In this document: in pieces, positions 1 through 9,149 of the stretch | Position numbering within the stretch: the stretch's first letter is position 1 | Layout of the letters: each line of letters starts with the position of its first letter | DNA from: Burkholderiales bacterium | GTDB taxonomy: Bacteria; Pseudomonadota; Gammaproteobacteria; Burkholderiales; Ga0077523 | Length of the DNA stretch: 32,123 nt | Direction: 5' to 3' | NCBI GenBank assembly: GCA_026125595.1 | Contig: JAHCKV010000004.1 | Coordinates: forward strand, 1-32,123 | Made by a program: the position numbers and the translations under genes | The notes under the pieces: model-generated | What the model saw: only the letters and a program-made list of their open reading frames with translations | Told to the model about the DNA's origin: nothing | Databases searched by the model: none

Positions 1-585
1 ATGACCGTACCCATCAGCCAGTATCCCGTGCCGGAACTGAAGGACCTGCCCGAGGACATCCGCACCACGATGCTCGCCGTGCAGGAAAAAGCCGGGTTCA
101 TCCCCAACGTCTTCCTGACGCTCGCCCATCGCCCCGATGAATTCCGCGCGTTCTTCGCCTACCACGACGCGCTGATGCTGCGCGACTCCAGCCTCACGAA
201 GGCCGAGCGCGAGATGATCGTCGTGGCCACCAGCGGCATGAATCACTGCCTGTACTGCGTGGTTGCCCACGGTGCGATTCTGCGGATCTACGCCAGGAAC
301 CCGCTCGTCGCCGATCAGGTGGCCGTCGATTTCCGCAAGGCGGACATCACGCCGCGCCAGAAGGCGATGCTCGAATTCGCCGTGAAGCTGGCCCGCACGC
401 CGGAAGCCCTCGCCCCCTCGGATCACGAGATCCTCAAGGGCCACGGTTTCTCCGCCGAAGACATCTGGGACATCGGCGCGATCACGGCGTTCTTCGCCTT
501 GTCGAATCGGATGGCCCATCTGATCGAAATGCGCGCCAACGACGAGTTCTTCCTGATGGGCCGGCTGCCGAAGGCGGCGAAGTAG
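1..585 (+). CDS. AhpD-like peroxidase-related protein (carboxymuconolactone decarboxylase fold)
   Basis: A 194-residue protein that looks complete, although its ATG is the first base of the window, so its upstream region is not visible. The AhpD-fold signature is clear: the stretch GMNHCLYCVVAHG has the redox CxxC pair (CLYC) followed by a histidine three residues after the second cysteine, preceded by acidic residues in the helix KAEREMIV. This layout is typical of the uncharacterised peroxidase-related enzymes in the carboxymuconolactone decarboxylase superfamily, which are cytosolic, usually all-helical and use the two cysteines in peroxide reduction. The physiological substrate and the electron donor cannot be read from the sequence. 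It lies about 200 bases before aceE and need not share its promoter. Confidence 0.85.
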   Translation: MTVPISQYPVPELKDLPEDIRTTMLAVQEKAGFIPNVFLTLAHRPDEFRAFFAYHDALMLRDSSLTKAEREMIVVATSGMNHCLYCVVAHGAILRIYARNPLVADQVAVDFRKADITPRQKAMLEFAVKLARTPEALAPSDHEILKGHGFSAEDIWDIGAITAFFALSNRMAHLIEMRANDEFFLMGRLPKAAK

Positions 586-792
586 CGAGTCTGGCGGCAG
601 CGTCTGCTGTTCCGGCACGGAATGCCCGCCATTCCTGCCGCTTGCGGCGGAACCAGCGGCCGAAGTCGGAATCCCATGCGCGTTCGATTGCGATAACCTC
701 CCGCACCAACGGTCGCGGGTAGAATCGAAGCCCGTCCGCGCGGTACCACGTGTGCCGGAGTGACCACCCGAAGGTCCCAAAAGGTTGATGCC

Positions 793-3447
793 ATGGCAGC
801 GCTGCCCGATAACGATCCGCAGGAAACCAATGAATGGCTCGACGCACTCGATGGAGTGCTGGCCCAGGAAGGCCCCGAACGAGCTCACTACATCCTCGAA
901 CGCCTGATCGACAAGGCGCGCCGGTCCGGGGCCTATCTGCCCTACAGCGCCAACACGGCGTACATCAACACCATTCCGGTCGGTGAAGAAGAGCGTTCCC
1001 CCGGCGACCACGAACTCGAACACCGCATCCGCTCGTACGTCCGCTGGAATGCCGCTGCCATGGTGCTGCGCGCCAACAAGAACACCAACGTCGGCGGGCA
1101 CATCGCCAGCTTCGCATCGGCCGCGACGCTGTACGACGTCGGCTTCAACCACTTCTGGCACGCCCCGTCCGAGAACCACGGTGGCGATCTGGTGTTCGTG
1201 CAAGGCCACTCGGCGACCGGGGTGTATGCCCGCGCGTGGATGCTGGGCCGGTTGACCGACGAGCAGATGGACTACTTCCGGCAGGAAGTCGACGGCAAGG
1301 GTCTGTCGTCGTACCCGCACCCGTGGCTGATGCCGGACTTCTGGCAGTTCCCGACGGTGTCGATGGGTCTGGGACCGTTGATGGCGATCTACCAGGCGCG
1401 CTTCATGAAGTATCTGCAGGACCGCGGGCTGGTCGAAACCGAAGGCCGCAAGGTGTGGTGCTTCCTCGGGGACGGCGAAACCGACGAGCCCGAATCCATG
1501 GGCGCCATCGGCGTGGCGGCCCGCGAGAAGCTCGACAACCTGATCTTCGTCGTCAACTGCAACCTGCAACGGCTCGACGGCCCGGTCCGCGGCAACGGCA
1601 AGATCATCCAGGAACTCGAAGCCGACTTCCGCGGCGCCGGCTGGAACGTCATCAAGCTGATCTGGGGCGGCTACTGGGATTCGCTGCTGGCGCGCGACAC
1701 CAACGGCCTGCTGCAGAAGCTGATGGAGGAAACGGTCGACGGCGAATACCAGACCATCAAGTCGAAGGACGGCGCGTACGTGCGCAAGCACTTCTTCGGC
1801 AAGTACCCCGAGCTGCTGCAGATGGTCTCGAACATGACCGACGAGGACATCTGGCGCCTGAACCGCGGCGGCCACGACCCGCACAAGATCTACGCGGCGT
1901 ACTCCGCGGCGGTGAAGCACGCGGGCCAGCCCACCGTCATCCTCGCCAAGACCATCAAGGGCTACGGCATGGGCGAGGCCGGCGAGGCGCAGAACATCAC
2001 CCACCAGCAGAAGAAGATGGGCACGCACTCGCTGAAGGCGTTCCGTGACCGCTTCGAACTGCCGATTCCCGACGATCAGCTCGACGAGATCCCGTTCCTC
2101 AAGTTCGAGGAAGGCTCGCCCGAATACGAATACATGCGCGCCCGGCGCGAGGCGCTCGGCGGCTATCTGCCCCACCGCCGCACCAAGGGCGATCCGCTCG
2201 AAGTGCCGCCGCTGTCGACGTTCGAAGGGCTGCTAAAGAGCTCCGAGGAGCGCGAGTTCTCGACGACGATGGCGTTCGTGCGGATGCTCGGTCAGCTGGT
2301 GAAAGACAAGAACATCGGCAAGCGCGTCGTGCCGATCGTGCCCGATGAATCGCGCACCTTCGGCATGGAAGGCATGTTCCGGCAACTGGGCATCTGGTCT
2401 TCGGTCGGCCAGCTCTACACGCCGCAGGACGCCGACCAGCTGATGTTCTACAAGGAAGACAAGCACGGGCAGATCCTGCAGGAAGGGATCAACGAGCCCG
2501 GCGCCATGTCTTCGTGGATCGCCGCCGCGACGTCGTACTCGACCCACGGCGTGCAGATGATCCCGTTCTACATCTACTACTCGATGTTCGGCTTCCAGCG
2601 GATCGGCGATCTGGCCTGGGCCGCCGGCGACCAGCGCGCCCGCGGCTTCCTGCTCGGCGGCACCGCGGGCCGCACGACGCTGAACGGCGAAGGCCTGCAG
2701 CACGAAGATGGCCACAGCCACCTGATGGCGGCGACGATTCCGAACTGCATCGCGTACGACCCGACGTTCGCGTACGAACTGGTGGTGATCATCCAGGACG
2801 GCCTGCGCCGCATGTGTCAGGAGCAGGAAGACGTCTTCTACTACCTGACCGTGATGAACGAGAACTACCGCCACCCGGCCATGCCGGAAGGGGCGGAGGC
2901 CGGCATCCTGAAGGGCATGTACCGGCTGTCGACCGGCAGCGGCGGCAAGAAGACGCCGAAGGTGCAGTTGCTGGGCAGCGGAACGATCCTGCGCGAAGTC
3001 ATGGCGGCGGCCGAACTGCTGGCCCAGGAAGGCGTGTCCGCCGACGTCTGGAGCTGCACCAGTTTCAACGAACTGCGCCGCGACGGCATGGATGTCGAGC
3101 GCTGGAACCGGCTGCATCCCGAAGACAAGCCGCGCAAGGCCTACGTCACCGAGTGCCTCGAAGGCACGGACGGCCCGATCATCGCCGCCACCGACTACAT
3201 GCGCGCGTTCCCCGACCAGATCCGTCCGTACCTGGACCGCCGGTTCGTCGTGCTCGGCACCGACGGCTTCGGCCGTTCGGACACGCGCGAGAAACTGCGC
3301 AGCTTCTTCGAGGTCGATCGTCATCATGTGGTGGTCGCGGCGCTGAAGGCGCTGGCCGATGAAGGCACGATTCCCGCCGCCACCGTGACACAGGCGATCC
3401 GCAAGTTCGACCTCGCCGCGGACAAACCCAGTCCGTGGAAAGTCTGA
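793..3447 (+). CDS. aceE: Pyruvate dehydrogenase E1 component, homodimeric type
   Basis: AceE decarboxylates pyruvate with thiamine diphosphate and passes the acetyl group to the lipoyl arm of E2, feeding acetyl-CoA into the TCA cycle. From the ATG at 793 the protein is 884 residues, the usual length for the single-chain proteobacterial E1. The thiamine/Mg motif is intact: GDGE at residues 226-229, then NCNLQ at 255-259, which holds the second metal ligand. A GTG at 760 would add 11 residues. I prefer 793 because [15 protein letters not shown] lines up with the known AceE amino end and AAAAGG lies at a reasonable distance upstream. The 207 bases before it contain a TAGAAT (720-725) that could be a -10 box, but no good -35 at normal spacing. 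No PdhR-like regulator gene is adjacent. Confidence 0.98.
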   Translation: MAALPDNDPQETNEWLDALDGVLAQEGPERAHYILERLIDKARRSGAYLPYSANTAYINTIPVGEEERSPGDHELEHRIRSYVRWNAAAMVLRANKNTNVGGHIASFASAATLYDVGFNHFWHAPSENHGGDLVFVQGHSATGVYARAWMLGRLTDEQMDYFRQEVDGKGLSSYPHPWLMPDFWQFPTVSMGLGPLMAIYQARFMKYLQDRGLVETEGRKVWCFLGDGETDEPESMGAIGVAAREKLDNLIFVVNCNLQRLDGPVRGNGKIIQELEADFRGAGWNVIKLIWGGYWDSLLARDTNGLLQKLMEETVDGEYQTIKSKDGAYVRKHFFGKYPELLQMVSNMTDEDIWRLNRGGHDPHKIYAAYSAAVKHAGQPTVILAKTIKGYGMGEAGEAQNITHQQKKMGTHSLKAFRDRFELPIPDDQLDEIPFLKFEEGSPEYEYMRARREALGGYLPHRRTKGDPLEVPPLSTFEGLLKSSEEREFSTTMAFVRMLGQLVKDKNIGKRVVPIVPDESRTFGMEGMFRQLGIWSSVGQLYTPQDADQLMFYKEDKHGQILQEGINEPGAMSSWIAAATSYSTHGVQMIPFYIYYSMFGFQRIGDLAWAAGDQRARGFLLGGTAGRTTLNGEGLQHEDGHSHLMAATIPNCIAYDPTFAYELVVIIQDGLRRMCQEQEDVFYYLTVMNENYRHPAMPEGAEAGILKGMYRLSTGSGGKKTPKVQLLGSGTILREVMAAAELLAQEGVSADVWSCTSFNELRRDGMDVERWNRLHPEDKPRKAYVTECLEGTDGPIIAATDYMRAFPDQIRPYLDRRFVVLGTDGFGRSDTREKLRSFFEVDRHHVVVAALKALADEGTIPAATVTQAIRKFDLAADKPSPWKV

Positions 3448-3503
3448 ACCGGCCTCCCGAACACTCCACCCAGCGACTACAAAACCAAGGACGCACGACA
3501 CCC

Positions 3504-4850
3504 ATGGGAGCCATCAAGGAAGTCTTCGTGCCGGATATCGGCGACTTCAAGGACGTACCGGTCATCGAGATTCTCGTGAAGGCGGGCGACACGGTGAAGG
3601 CCGAGGATTCGCTGCTCACCCTCGAAAGCGACAAGGCCACCCTGGAAGTGCCCGCGCCGTTCGCCGGGGTCGTGAAAGACCTGAAAGTGAAGGTCGGCGA
3701 CAAGGTCTCGCAGGGCGTGGCGATCCTGACGCTGGAAGCCGCGGACGGAGACACCGCCGCACCGGCCGCCAAGGCCGAAGAGAAAGCCCCGGCCAAGGCC
3801 GCAGAAAAAGCGCCGGAACCGGCCGCACCCGCGCCCGCCGCTGCGGCGCCGGCGCCAGCACCCGCCCCGGCAGCTGCGCCCGCTGCCCAAGCTGCACCGG
3901 CCGCCGGCCCCGTCGACGAAGCCGGCTTCGCCAGCGCCCATGCCAGCCCGTCCGTGCGGCGCTTCGCCCGCGAACTGGGCGTCGACCTGGGCAAGGTCAA
4001 GGGCTCGGGCCCGAAAGCCCGCGTGCTGAAGGAAGACATCCAGTCGTTCGTGAAGGCCGCGATCGCCGGCGCATCGGCGGCCCCGGCCGCCGGTGGCGGT
4101 GCCGGCCTGGGCTTCGGTCTGCCGGCGTGGCCCGTGGTGGACTTCTCGAAGTTCGGCCCGGTGGAAACCCAGCCGCTGTCGCGGATCCAGAAACTCTCCG
4201 GCCCGTTCCTGCACCGGAACTGGCTGCACATCCCGCACATCACGCAGCAGGACGAAGTCGATATCACGCAGCTCGAAGCCTTCCGCAAGCAGCTGTCGGA
4301 CGAGCACAAGGCCTCGGGCCTGCGCGTCACGCTGCTGGCCTTCCTGATGAAGGCGGCGATTCCGGCGCTGAAGGCCTTCCCCGCCTTCAACAGCTCCCTC
4401 GCCCCGACCAACGACGCCGTGATCCTGAAGAAGTACTACCACATCGGGGTCGCCGTCGACACGCCGGGCGGGCTGGTCGTGCCGGTGATCCGCGATGTCG
4501 ACCAGAAGGGTGTGCTGCAGATCGCCAAGGAACTGGGCGAAGTCAGCGTCAAGGCGCGGGACGGCAAGCTCGGCCCCAACGACATGCAGGGCGGCACCTT
4601 CTCGATCTCGAGCCTGGGCGGCATCGGCGGCACGCACTTCACGCCGATCATCAACGCGCCGGAAGTCGCCATCCTCGGCGTGTCGCGCTCGGCCATGAAG
4701 CCGGTGTGGAACGGCAAGGAGTTCGTGCCGCGGCTGATCCTGCCGCTGTCGCTGTCGTACGACCACCGGGTCATCGATGGCGCCCAGGGCGCCCGCTTCA
4801 TCACGCAGTTGAACAACACCCTCGCCGACATCCGGCGCGTGCTGCTTTGA
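3504..4850 (+). CDS. aceF: Dihydrolipoyl acetyltransferase, E2 of pyruvate dehydrogenase
   Basis: E2 forms the core of the pyruvate dehydrogenase complex and transfers the acetyl group from lipoyl-lysine to CoA. The 448-residue chain has one amino-terminal lipoyl domain with the target lysine in ESDKATLE (K44), a long Ala/Pro/Glu-rich flexible linker (about 85-140), a peripheral subunit-binding domain beginning [14 protein letters not shown] (about 145-180) and the catalytic acetyltransferase domain ending in SYDHRVIDG, where H421 and D425 are the catalytic pair. An in-frame ATG further up at 3435 lies inside aceE. The ATG at 3504 is preferred because [13 protein letters not shown] is the normal start and AAGGA lies upstream. 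It follows aceE by 56 bases and is presumably co-transcribed. The E3 gene lpdA is not next in line: nadD follows instead. Confidence 0.97.
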   Translation: MGAIKEVFVPDIGDFKDVPVIEILVKAGDTVKAEDSLLTLESDKATLEVPAPFAGVVKDLKVKVGDKVSQGVAILTLEAADGDTAAPAAKAEEKAPAKAAEKAPEPAAPAPAAAAPAPAPAPAAAPAAQAAPAAGPVDEAGFASAHASPSVRRFARELGVDLGKVKGSGPKARVLKEDIQSFVKAAIAGASAAPAAGGGAGLGFGLPAWPVVDFSKFGPVETQPLSRIQKLSGPFLHRNWLHIPHITQQDEVDITQLEAFRKQLSDEHKASGLRVTLLAFLMKAAIPALKAFPAFNSSLAPTNDAVILKKYYHIGVAVDTPGGLVVPVIRDVDQKGVLQIAKELGEVSVKARDGKLGPNDMQGGTFSISSLGGIGGTHFTPIINAPEVAILGVSRSAMKPVWNGKEFVPRLILPLSLSYDHRVIDGAQGARFITQLNNTLADIRRVLL

Positions 4851-4866
4851 TCCGGGACGGCTGCCG

Positions 4867-5535
4867 GTGAGCGCGCCGGTCGGCGTGCTCGGCGGCACGT
4901 TCGACCCCATCCATTTCGCGCACCTGCGCCTCGCCCACGAGGCGTGGGAGCGGCTCGGGCTGGACCACGTCCGGCTCGTTCCGAGCGCGACGCCACCGCA
5001 TCGGGCGCTGCCGGGCGTTTCGGCCGAGCACCGGCTGGCGATGGTGCAGCGCGCCGTGGCCGACCACCCGGGCCTGCGGGCCGACGGCCGGGAGCTGGAC
5101 CGCACCGGTCCGAGCTACACGATCGACACGCTGGAGGGGCTGCGCGCCGAACTGCCGCCGGCCACGCCGCTGTGCCTGATCCTCGGGGCCGATGCCTTTC
5201 TGCTGCTGACCACCTGGAAACGCTGGGAAGCGCTGTTCGATCAGGCCCATCTGGTGGTGGCCCACCGACCCGGGCACCCGCCCGACCGGTGGACCGCCGG
5301 CATGGAACCGGCGCTGCGCCGGGCATTCGAATCGCGGCTCACCGCCGGGATTTCGGACTTGCACGCGTCCGCCTCGGGCCGCATCTACGCGTTGGGGATC
5401 ACGCAACTGGACATCTCGTCGACGGCGATTCGCACTGCGATTGCGGCCGGCCGGTCGCCCCGTTACTTGCTTCCCCCAAACGTTATCGATTACATTGGCT
5501 TACAACAGTTGTACAAGGATCCGGATGCACGTTGA
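4867..5535 (+). CDS. nadD: Nicotinate-nucleotide adenylyltransferase
   Basis: NadD adenylates nicotinate mononucleotide with ATP to give deamido-NAD, the penultimate step of NAD synthesis. The 222-residue protein has the nucleotidyltransferase motif GGTFDPIHFAH near the amino end (residues 9-19, with the two histidines of the HxxH motif) and the carboxy-terminal ISSTAIR motif that binds ATP. The start codon is GTG, 16 bases after the aceF stop, so it may be expressed from the aceEF transcript. Its end overlaps rsfS by 11 bases. This linkage to rsfS and rlmH is standard for betaproteobacteria. Confidence 0.96.
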   Translation: MSAPVGVLGGTFDPIHFAHLRLAHEAWERLGLDHVRLVPSATPPHRALPGVSAEHRLAMVQRAVADHPGLRADGRELDRTGPSYTIDTLEGLRAELPPATPLCLILGADAFLLLTTWKRWEALFDQAHLVVAHRPGHPPDRWTAGMEPALRRAFESRLTAGISDLHASASGRIYALGITQLDISSTAIRTAIAAGRSPRYLLPPNVIDYIGLQQLYKDPDAR

Positions 5536-5917
5536 AGAGTTGAGTCGGCTCGCGGTCGACGCGCTGGAAGACATCAAGGCGCGGGACATCGTGGTGCTCG
5601 ACGTGAAGCGCATGAACTCATTGTTCGACCACGTGATCGTGGCGACGGCGGATTCTGCGAGGCAGACCAAATCGCTGGCTCACCACGTGCAGGAGAAGCT
5701 GAAAGGCCTCGGTGCGACGGTGATCGGCGTCGAAGGTCTGGAGACCGGCGAATGGGTGTTGGTGGATCTCGGCGATGTCGTCGTCCACATCATGCAGCCG
5801 GCCATTCGCGACTATTACAACCTCGAGGAACTGTGGGGCGGCCAGCGTCCGGCATTCCGGCCTTCCACGGCCAGCGCCCGCCTCGCGGATTACCCCGCCG
5901 ACGAGGCGCGCGTCTGA
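5525..5917 (+). CDS. rsfS: Ribosomal silencing factor RsfS (Iojap family)
   Basis: RsfS binds ribosomal protein uL14 on the 50S subunit and blocks joining to the 30S, lowering translation when nutrients are short. The 130-residue protein carries the family hallmarks: DHVIVATADSARQTKSLAHH in the first half and GEWVLVDLGDVVVHIM, followed by RDYYNLEELW, in the second. The reading frame is open further upstream to 5441, but that part overlaps nadD and has no family similarity. The ATG at 5525, preceded by AAGGAT, gives the normal MHVEEL start. The overlap with the end of nadD suggests coupled translation. Confidence 0.95.
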   Translation: MHVEELSRLAVDALEDIKARDIVVLDVKRMNSLFDHVIVATADSARQTKSLAHHVQEKLKGLGATVIGVEGLETGEWVLVDLGDVVVHIMQPAIRDYYNLEELWGGQRPAFRPSTASARLADYPADEARV

Positions 5918-5975
5918 TCCACCGGCGCCCACTTCGCCCGGGCGCCCGCCAATCCTCCCTACCCTCCCACCGGCC

Positions 5976-6455
5976 ATGCGTCTCGTCATCCTGGCCGTGG
6001 GACACCGTCAGCCCAGCTGGGTCGACATCGCGTTCCACGAGTACGCCAAGCGCATGCCGCGCGAGCTGCGCATCGAGCTGGTCGAGCTGCGGCCCGAACC
6101 CCGCCCGGACAACGCCGGGGAAGCGGCCGTGACCAAGCTGCTGGAGCGCGAGGCCGCCCGCATCGAGCAGGCCCAACCCAAGGGTGCGCTGCGCGTGGTG
6201 CTCGACGAAGCCGGCGAAGCCCTCGCCACCCGCGCCCTTTCGGCCCGGTTCGAGCGCTGGCTCGGGACCGGCCGGGACATCGCCTTCGTGATCGGCAGCG
6301 CCGACGGCCTGCATTCAACCCTCAAGACTTCGGCGGAACAGACGCTGTCACTGTCACCGCTCACGCTGCCGCACGGGCTCGCCCGTGTGCTGCTGGCCGA
6401 GCAGTTGTACCGTGCCCACGCCCTGTTGCGCGGCCACCCTTACCATCGCGACTGA
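5976..6455 (+). CDS. rlmH: 23S rRNA pseudouridine-1915 N3-methyltransferase
   Basis: RlmH is a SPOUT-class methyltransferase acting on m3-pseudouridine 1915 in helix 69 of 23S rRNA, on assembled 70S ribosomes. The 159-residue protein starts MRLVILAVGHRQPSW and ends ALLRGHPYHRD, both family signatures. The middle has LDEAGEAL and the cofactor-loop region FVIGSADGLH, where many relatives have IGGA-G. The start and the segment FHEYAKRMP resemble betaproteobacterial members more than xanthomonad ones, from memory. It follows rsfS by 58 bases in a functionally coherent ribosome/RNA cluster. Confidence 0.95.
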   Translation: MRLVILAVGHRQPSWVDIAFHEYAKRMPRELRIELVELRPEPRPDNAGEAAVTKLLEREAARIEQAQPKGALRVVLDEAGEALATRALSARFERWLGTGRDIAFVIGSADGLHSTLKTSAEQTLSLSPLTLPHGLARVLLAEQLYRAHALLRGHPYHRD

Positions 6456-6466
6456 GAACAACAACC

Positions 6467-7093
6467 GTGGCTTCATTCTCGCTGTCCCGTCCCGTCTACC
6501 TGGCCTCCCGCTCGGCGCGCCGCCGAGAGATCCTCGCGCAGATGGGTCTGCGCTACGAAATGCTGATCCTGCGCGAAGGCCCGACCCGCGCCCACGACTT
6601 CGACGAGGCGCCGCACCAGGGCGAAACGGCGGCCCAGTATGTCGAACGGGTTGCCCGCCTGAAGGCCGAGGTGGGCTGGCTGCGGATGAACCAGCGCCGG
6701 CTGATGAAGCTGCCGATCCTGTCGGCCGACACGACCGTTGCGCTCGACGACGAAATCATCGGCAAGCCGGCCGACAAGGCCCAGGCCACGGACATCCTGC
6801 GGCGTCTCTCCGGCCGCGACCACGAAGTGCTGACCGCCGTGGCCGTGAAGGTCGACGAGCGCGTGGAAGTGGCCATCTCCGTCTCGCGCGTGACGTTCAA
6901 GGAACTGGACGACGCCGCGATCCGCAACTACGTCGCCACCGGCGAGCCCATGGACAAGGCCGGCGCCTACGGCATCCAGGGCAAGGCTTCGCTGTTCGTG
7001 AAGCACCTGTCGGGCAGCTACAGCGGCGTCGTGGGCCTGCCGATCTACGAAACCGCCGAGTTGCTCTCGCACTTCGGCGTCACGATCCTGTGA
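6467..7093 (+). CDS. maf: Maf-family nucleoside triphosphate pyrophosphatase
   Basis: Maf proteins hydrolyse non-canonical or surplus nucleotides. Members next to rng are usually of the YhdE type (dTTP/UTP pyrophosphatase). The 208-residue protein has the start YLASRSARRREIL with the conserved S-R-R phosphate-binding residues, ILSADTTVALDDEIIGKP with the catalytic aspartate of SADT, and GAYGIQGKAS near the carboxy end. Translation starts at a GTG 11 bases after rlmH. The last four bases overlap the GTG start of rng, as GTGA, so the two are probably translationally coupled. Confidence 0.94.
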   Translation: MASFSLSRPVYLASRSARRREILAQMGLRYEMLILREGPTRAHDFDEAPHQGETAAQYVERVARLKAEVGWLRMNQRRLMKLPILSADTTVALDDEIIGKPADKAQATDILRRLSGRDHEVLTAVAVKVDERVEVAISVSRVTFKELDDAAIRNYVATGEPMDKAGAYGIQGKASLFVKHLSGSYSGVVGLPIYETAELLSHFGVTIL

Positions 7094-8541
7094 ACGACGA
7101 GATCCTCGTCAACGTCACCCCGCAGGAGACGCGGGTCAGCGTCATGCAGCAGGGCTCCGCGCAGGAGCTGCACATCGAGCGCGCATCCCAGCGCGGACTG
7201 GTCGGCAACATCTACCTCGGCGTCGTGAGCCGCGTGCTGCCCGGCATGCAATCGGCATTCGTGCACATCGGGCTGCAGCGCGCCGCGTTCCTGCACGTGG
7301 CCGACATCTGGGGCCATCGCAGCGGCGACGAAGCCCGACCCATCGAGAAACTACTGCACGACGGCGACCCGATTCTCGTGCAGGTCGTCAAGGACCCGAT
7401 CGGCACCAAGGGCGCACGACTGTCCACGCAGGTGAGCATCGCCGGGCGCTTCCTCGTGTATCTGCCGCAGGAATCGCACATCGGCATCTCGCAGCGCATC
7501 GGCGACGAAGCCGAACGCACGCTGCTGCGCGAGAAACTGCAGCAACTGCTGCCGCCGCAGACAGCAGGCGGATTCATCATCCGCACCATGGCCGAGACCG
7601 CCGGCGAAGAGGAACTCGCCGCCGACATCGCGTATCTGCAGCGGCTGTGGGCCGGCATCCAGGAACGCGCGCGGTCTTCATCGGCGCCCGCGCTGCTGTA
7701 CCAGGACCTCGACCTGAGCCTGCGCGTGCTGCGCGATTTCGCGACGACGGAAACCGAGCGCGTGCTCGTCGACTCGCGCGAGACCTTCCAGAAGATGGAG
7801 GCCTTCGCCCGCGAATACGCACTGCCCTTCACCGAACGGCTGCAGCACTACACCGGCGACCGGCCGCTGTTCGACCTCTACGGCGTCGAAGACGAGATCG
7901 AGCGCGCGATGGCCCGCCGCGTATCGCTGAAATCGGGCGGCTATCTGATCATCGACCAGACCGAAGCGCTGACCACGGTGGACGTCAACACCGGCAGCTT
8001 CGTCAGCGGCCGCACGTTCGACGACACCATCTTCAAGACCAATCTTGAGGCGGCGCAGGTGATCGCCCGCCAGTTGCGGCTGCGCAACCTCGGTGGCGTC
8101 ATCGTCATCGACTTCATCGACATGGACAACGACGTCCATCGCGAAGCCGTGCTGGCCGAGTTCAAGAAGACTATCGCCGCGGACCGCACCCGCATGACCG
8201 TGAGCGGCTTCAGCGCGCTGGGCCTCGTCGAGATGACGCGCAAACGCACCCGCGAAAGTCTCGCCCACGTGCTGTGCGAACCCTGCCCCTCATGCCACGG
8301 CCGCGGCGAACTCAAGACCGCGCAGACCGTCTGCTACGAGATCCTGCGCGAGCTCGTCCGCGAATCACGGCAGTTCGACGCCAAGGAGTTCCGCGTGCTC
8401 GCCTCGCAGAAAGTCGTCGACACCTTCCTCGACGAGGAAGCGCAGAGCCTCGCGATGCTCGAGGAATTCATCGGCAAGCCGGTGCGGCTGCAGGTGGAGA
8501 CCCTGTACAACCAGGAACAGTACGACATTGTGTTGATGTAG
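7090..8541 (+). CDS. rng: Ribonuclease G
   Basis: RNase G is a single-strand-specific endonuclease of the RNase E/G family that matures the 5' end of 16S rRNA and takes part in mRNA decay. From the GTG at 7090 it is 483 residues, normal for RNase G. Visible parts are the S1-like RNA-binding region near the amino end (GNIYLGVVSRVLPGMQSAFVHIG), the catalytic DNase I-like domain with metal-binding D298 (VDVNTGSF) and D341 (VIDFIDMD), and the zinc-link CxxC at C399 and C402 in CEPCPSCHGRG. The reading frame is open further upstream, but that portion is another frame of rlmH and maf. The RNase E carboxy-terminal scaffold is absent, which supports RNase G over RNase E. Confidence 0.97.
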   Translation: MNDEILVNVTPQETRVSVMQQGSAQELHIERASQRGLVGNIYLGVVSRVLPGMQSAFVHIGLQRAAFLHVADIWGHRSGDEARPIEKLLHDGDPILVQVVKDPIGTKGARLSTQVSIAGRFLVYLPQESHIGISQRIGDEAERTLLREKLQQLLPPQTAGGFIIRTMAETAGEEELAADIAYLQRLWAGIQERARSSSAPALLYQDLDLSLRVLRDFATTETERVLVDSRETFQKMEAFAREYALPFTERLQHYTGDRPLFDLYGVEDEIERAMARRVSLKSGGYLIIDQTEALTTVDVNTGSFVSGRTFDDTIFKTNLEAAQVIARQLRLRNLGGVIVIDFIDMDNDVHREAVLAEFKKTIAADRTRMTVSGFSALGLVEMTRKRTRESLAHVLCEPCPSCHGRGELKTAQTVCYEILRELVRESRQFDAKEFRVLASQKVVDTFLDEEAQSLAMLEEFIGKPVRLQVETLYNQEQYDIVLM

Positions 8542-8572
8542 CAGCGCGAGGTCGCCCAGGCGAGCCACGGCC

Positions 8573-8587
8573 CGCGCTTCGAGCGCG
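8573..8587 (+). terminator. GC-rich hairpin downstream of rng
   Basis: CGCGCT and AGCGCG form a perfect six-base stem around the three-base loop TCG, about 30 bases after the rng stop codon. There is no run of T after it, so it is not a classical intrinsic terminator. It could mark the end of the aceE-rng transcript or simply reflect high GC content. Confidence 0.25.
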
Positions 8588-8699
8588 CAGAAGTACCAGG
8601 CGCACTGACGTTGCGCAGGGTTGAAACTTCAGACCCGAGATAGCGTTGTTTGAGGACGTCGGCCTGAGGCATCCGGAATGGGTGCAAATGGGTGTCGGA

Positions 8700-9025
8700 A
8701 TGGCGTACTGCCTCGCCTGCCAGACCCAGGGCACCATCCGCACCGAGGCGCCGAATTGGCAATCGTGGTTGCTGTTCTTCCTGCGGTCTCTGGCGGAGCA
8801 GGTGAGGCGCCTGAACCGGAAGATCGAGCGCGAGAAGCTGGTACTGGCAACGCTACCGGAGCTGTCGCTGCAGATCATCGAGTTCGCGCGCGAGCATGGT
8901 CGAGTGACGATGGGGGACGCGATCAGGCTGACTGGCGGCAGCCGCAACACTTGAGGCAGCGCTTCCGGGCATTGGTCGAGCGTGGCTACCTGGACCAACA
9001 AGGCGGCGGCCGCGGCGGCCGACGT
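8700..9025 (+). pseudogene. Fic-family protein, carboxy-terminal remnant with frameshift
   Basis: Only the last part of a Fic-type protein is recognisable. One frame reads TQGTIRTEAPNWQSWL, then a basic helix (RLNRKIEREKLVL) and the first half of a winged helix, EFAREHGRVTMGDAIRLTGG. It stops at 8952-8954 just after SRNT. The next frame continues the same domain as LRQRFRALVERGYLDQQG. A single missing base in the CACTTGAGG stretch near 8950 explains the break. The Fic catalytic core with HPFxxGNGR is absent, so no AMPylating activity is possible from this copy. The Fic assignment rests on my memory of the carboxy-terminal winged-helix domain in Fic/DUF4172-like proteins. The 160 bases between rng and this fragment hold nothing else I can support apart from the hairpin at 8573. 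Confidence 0.5.
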
Positions 9026-9075
9026 GTTGTTTCACTCGCAAATCGATTTTCAACACCCGCTGAATTCGAGGATGG

Positions 9076-9101
9076 CAGTGAAATCGCTTACGATTTCACT
9101 G
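9076..9101. promoter_or_regulatory. 11-bp inverted repeat, candidate AbiEi operator
   Basis: CAGTGAAATCG and CGATTTCACTG form a perfect 11-base dyad around the spacer CTTA, about 50 bases before the ATG of the AbiEi-type gene. The half-site core TGAAAT recurs at about 9100 (CTGAAATG) and at 9142 (GTGAAATCC), just before the start codon. AbiEi antitoxins are known to repress their own promoter by binding inverted repeats, so this array of TGAAAT sites is a plausible operator. The region is AT-rich compared with its surroundings. Confidence 0.5.
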
Positions 9102-9149
9102 AAATGCCATTTTCAGCGTCTACTGAATTCGGTTATTCCGGTGAAATCC

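Noticed and set aside
2233-5105. Long antisense open frames opposite aceE and aceF (up to about 540 codons)
   Set aside because: They mirror the codon positions of the well-supported + strand genes in high-GC DNA, are rich in Arg, His and Gly, and have no recognisable domains.
6385-7089. Amino-terminal extension of the RNase G frame
   Set aside because: It runs through rlmH and maf in another frame. RNase G similarity begins at the GTG at 7090.
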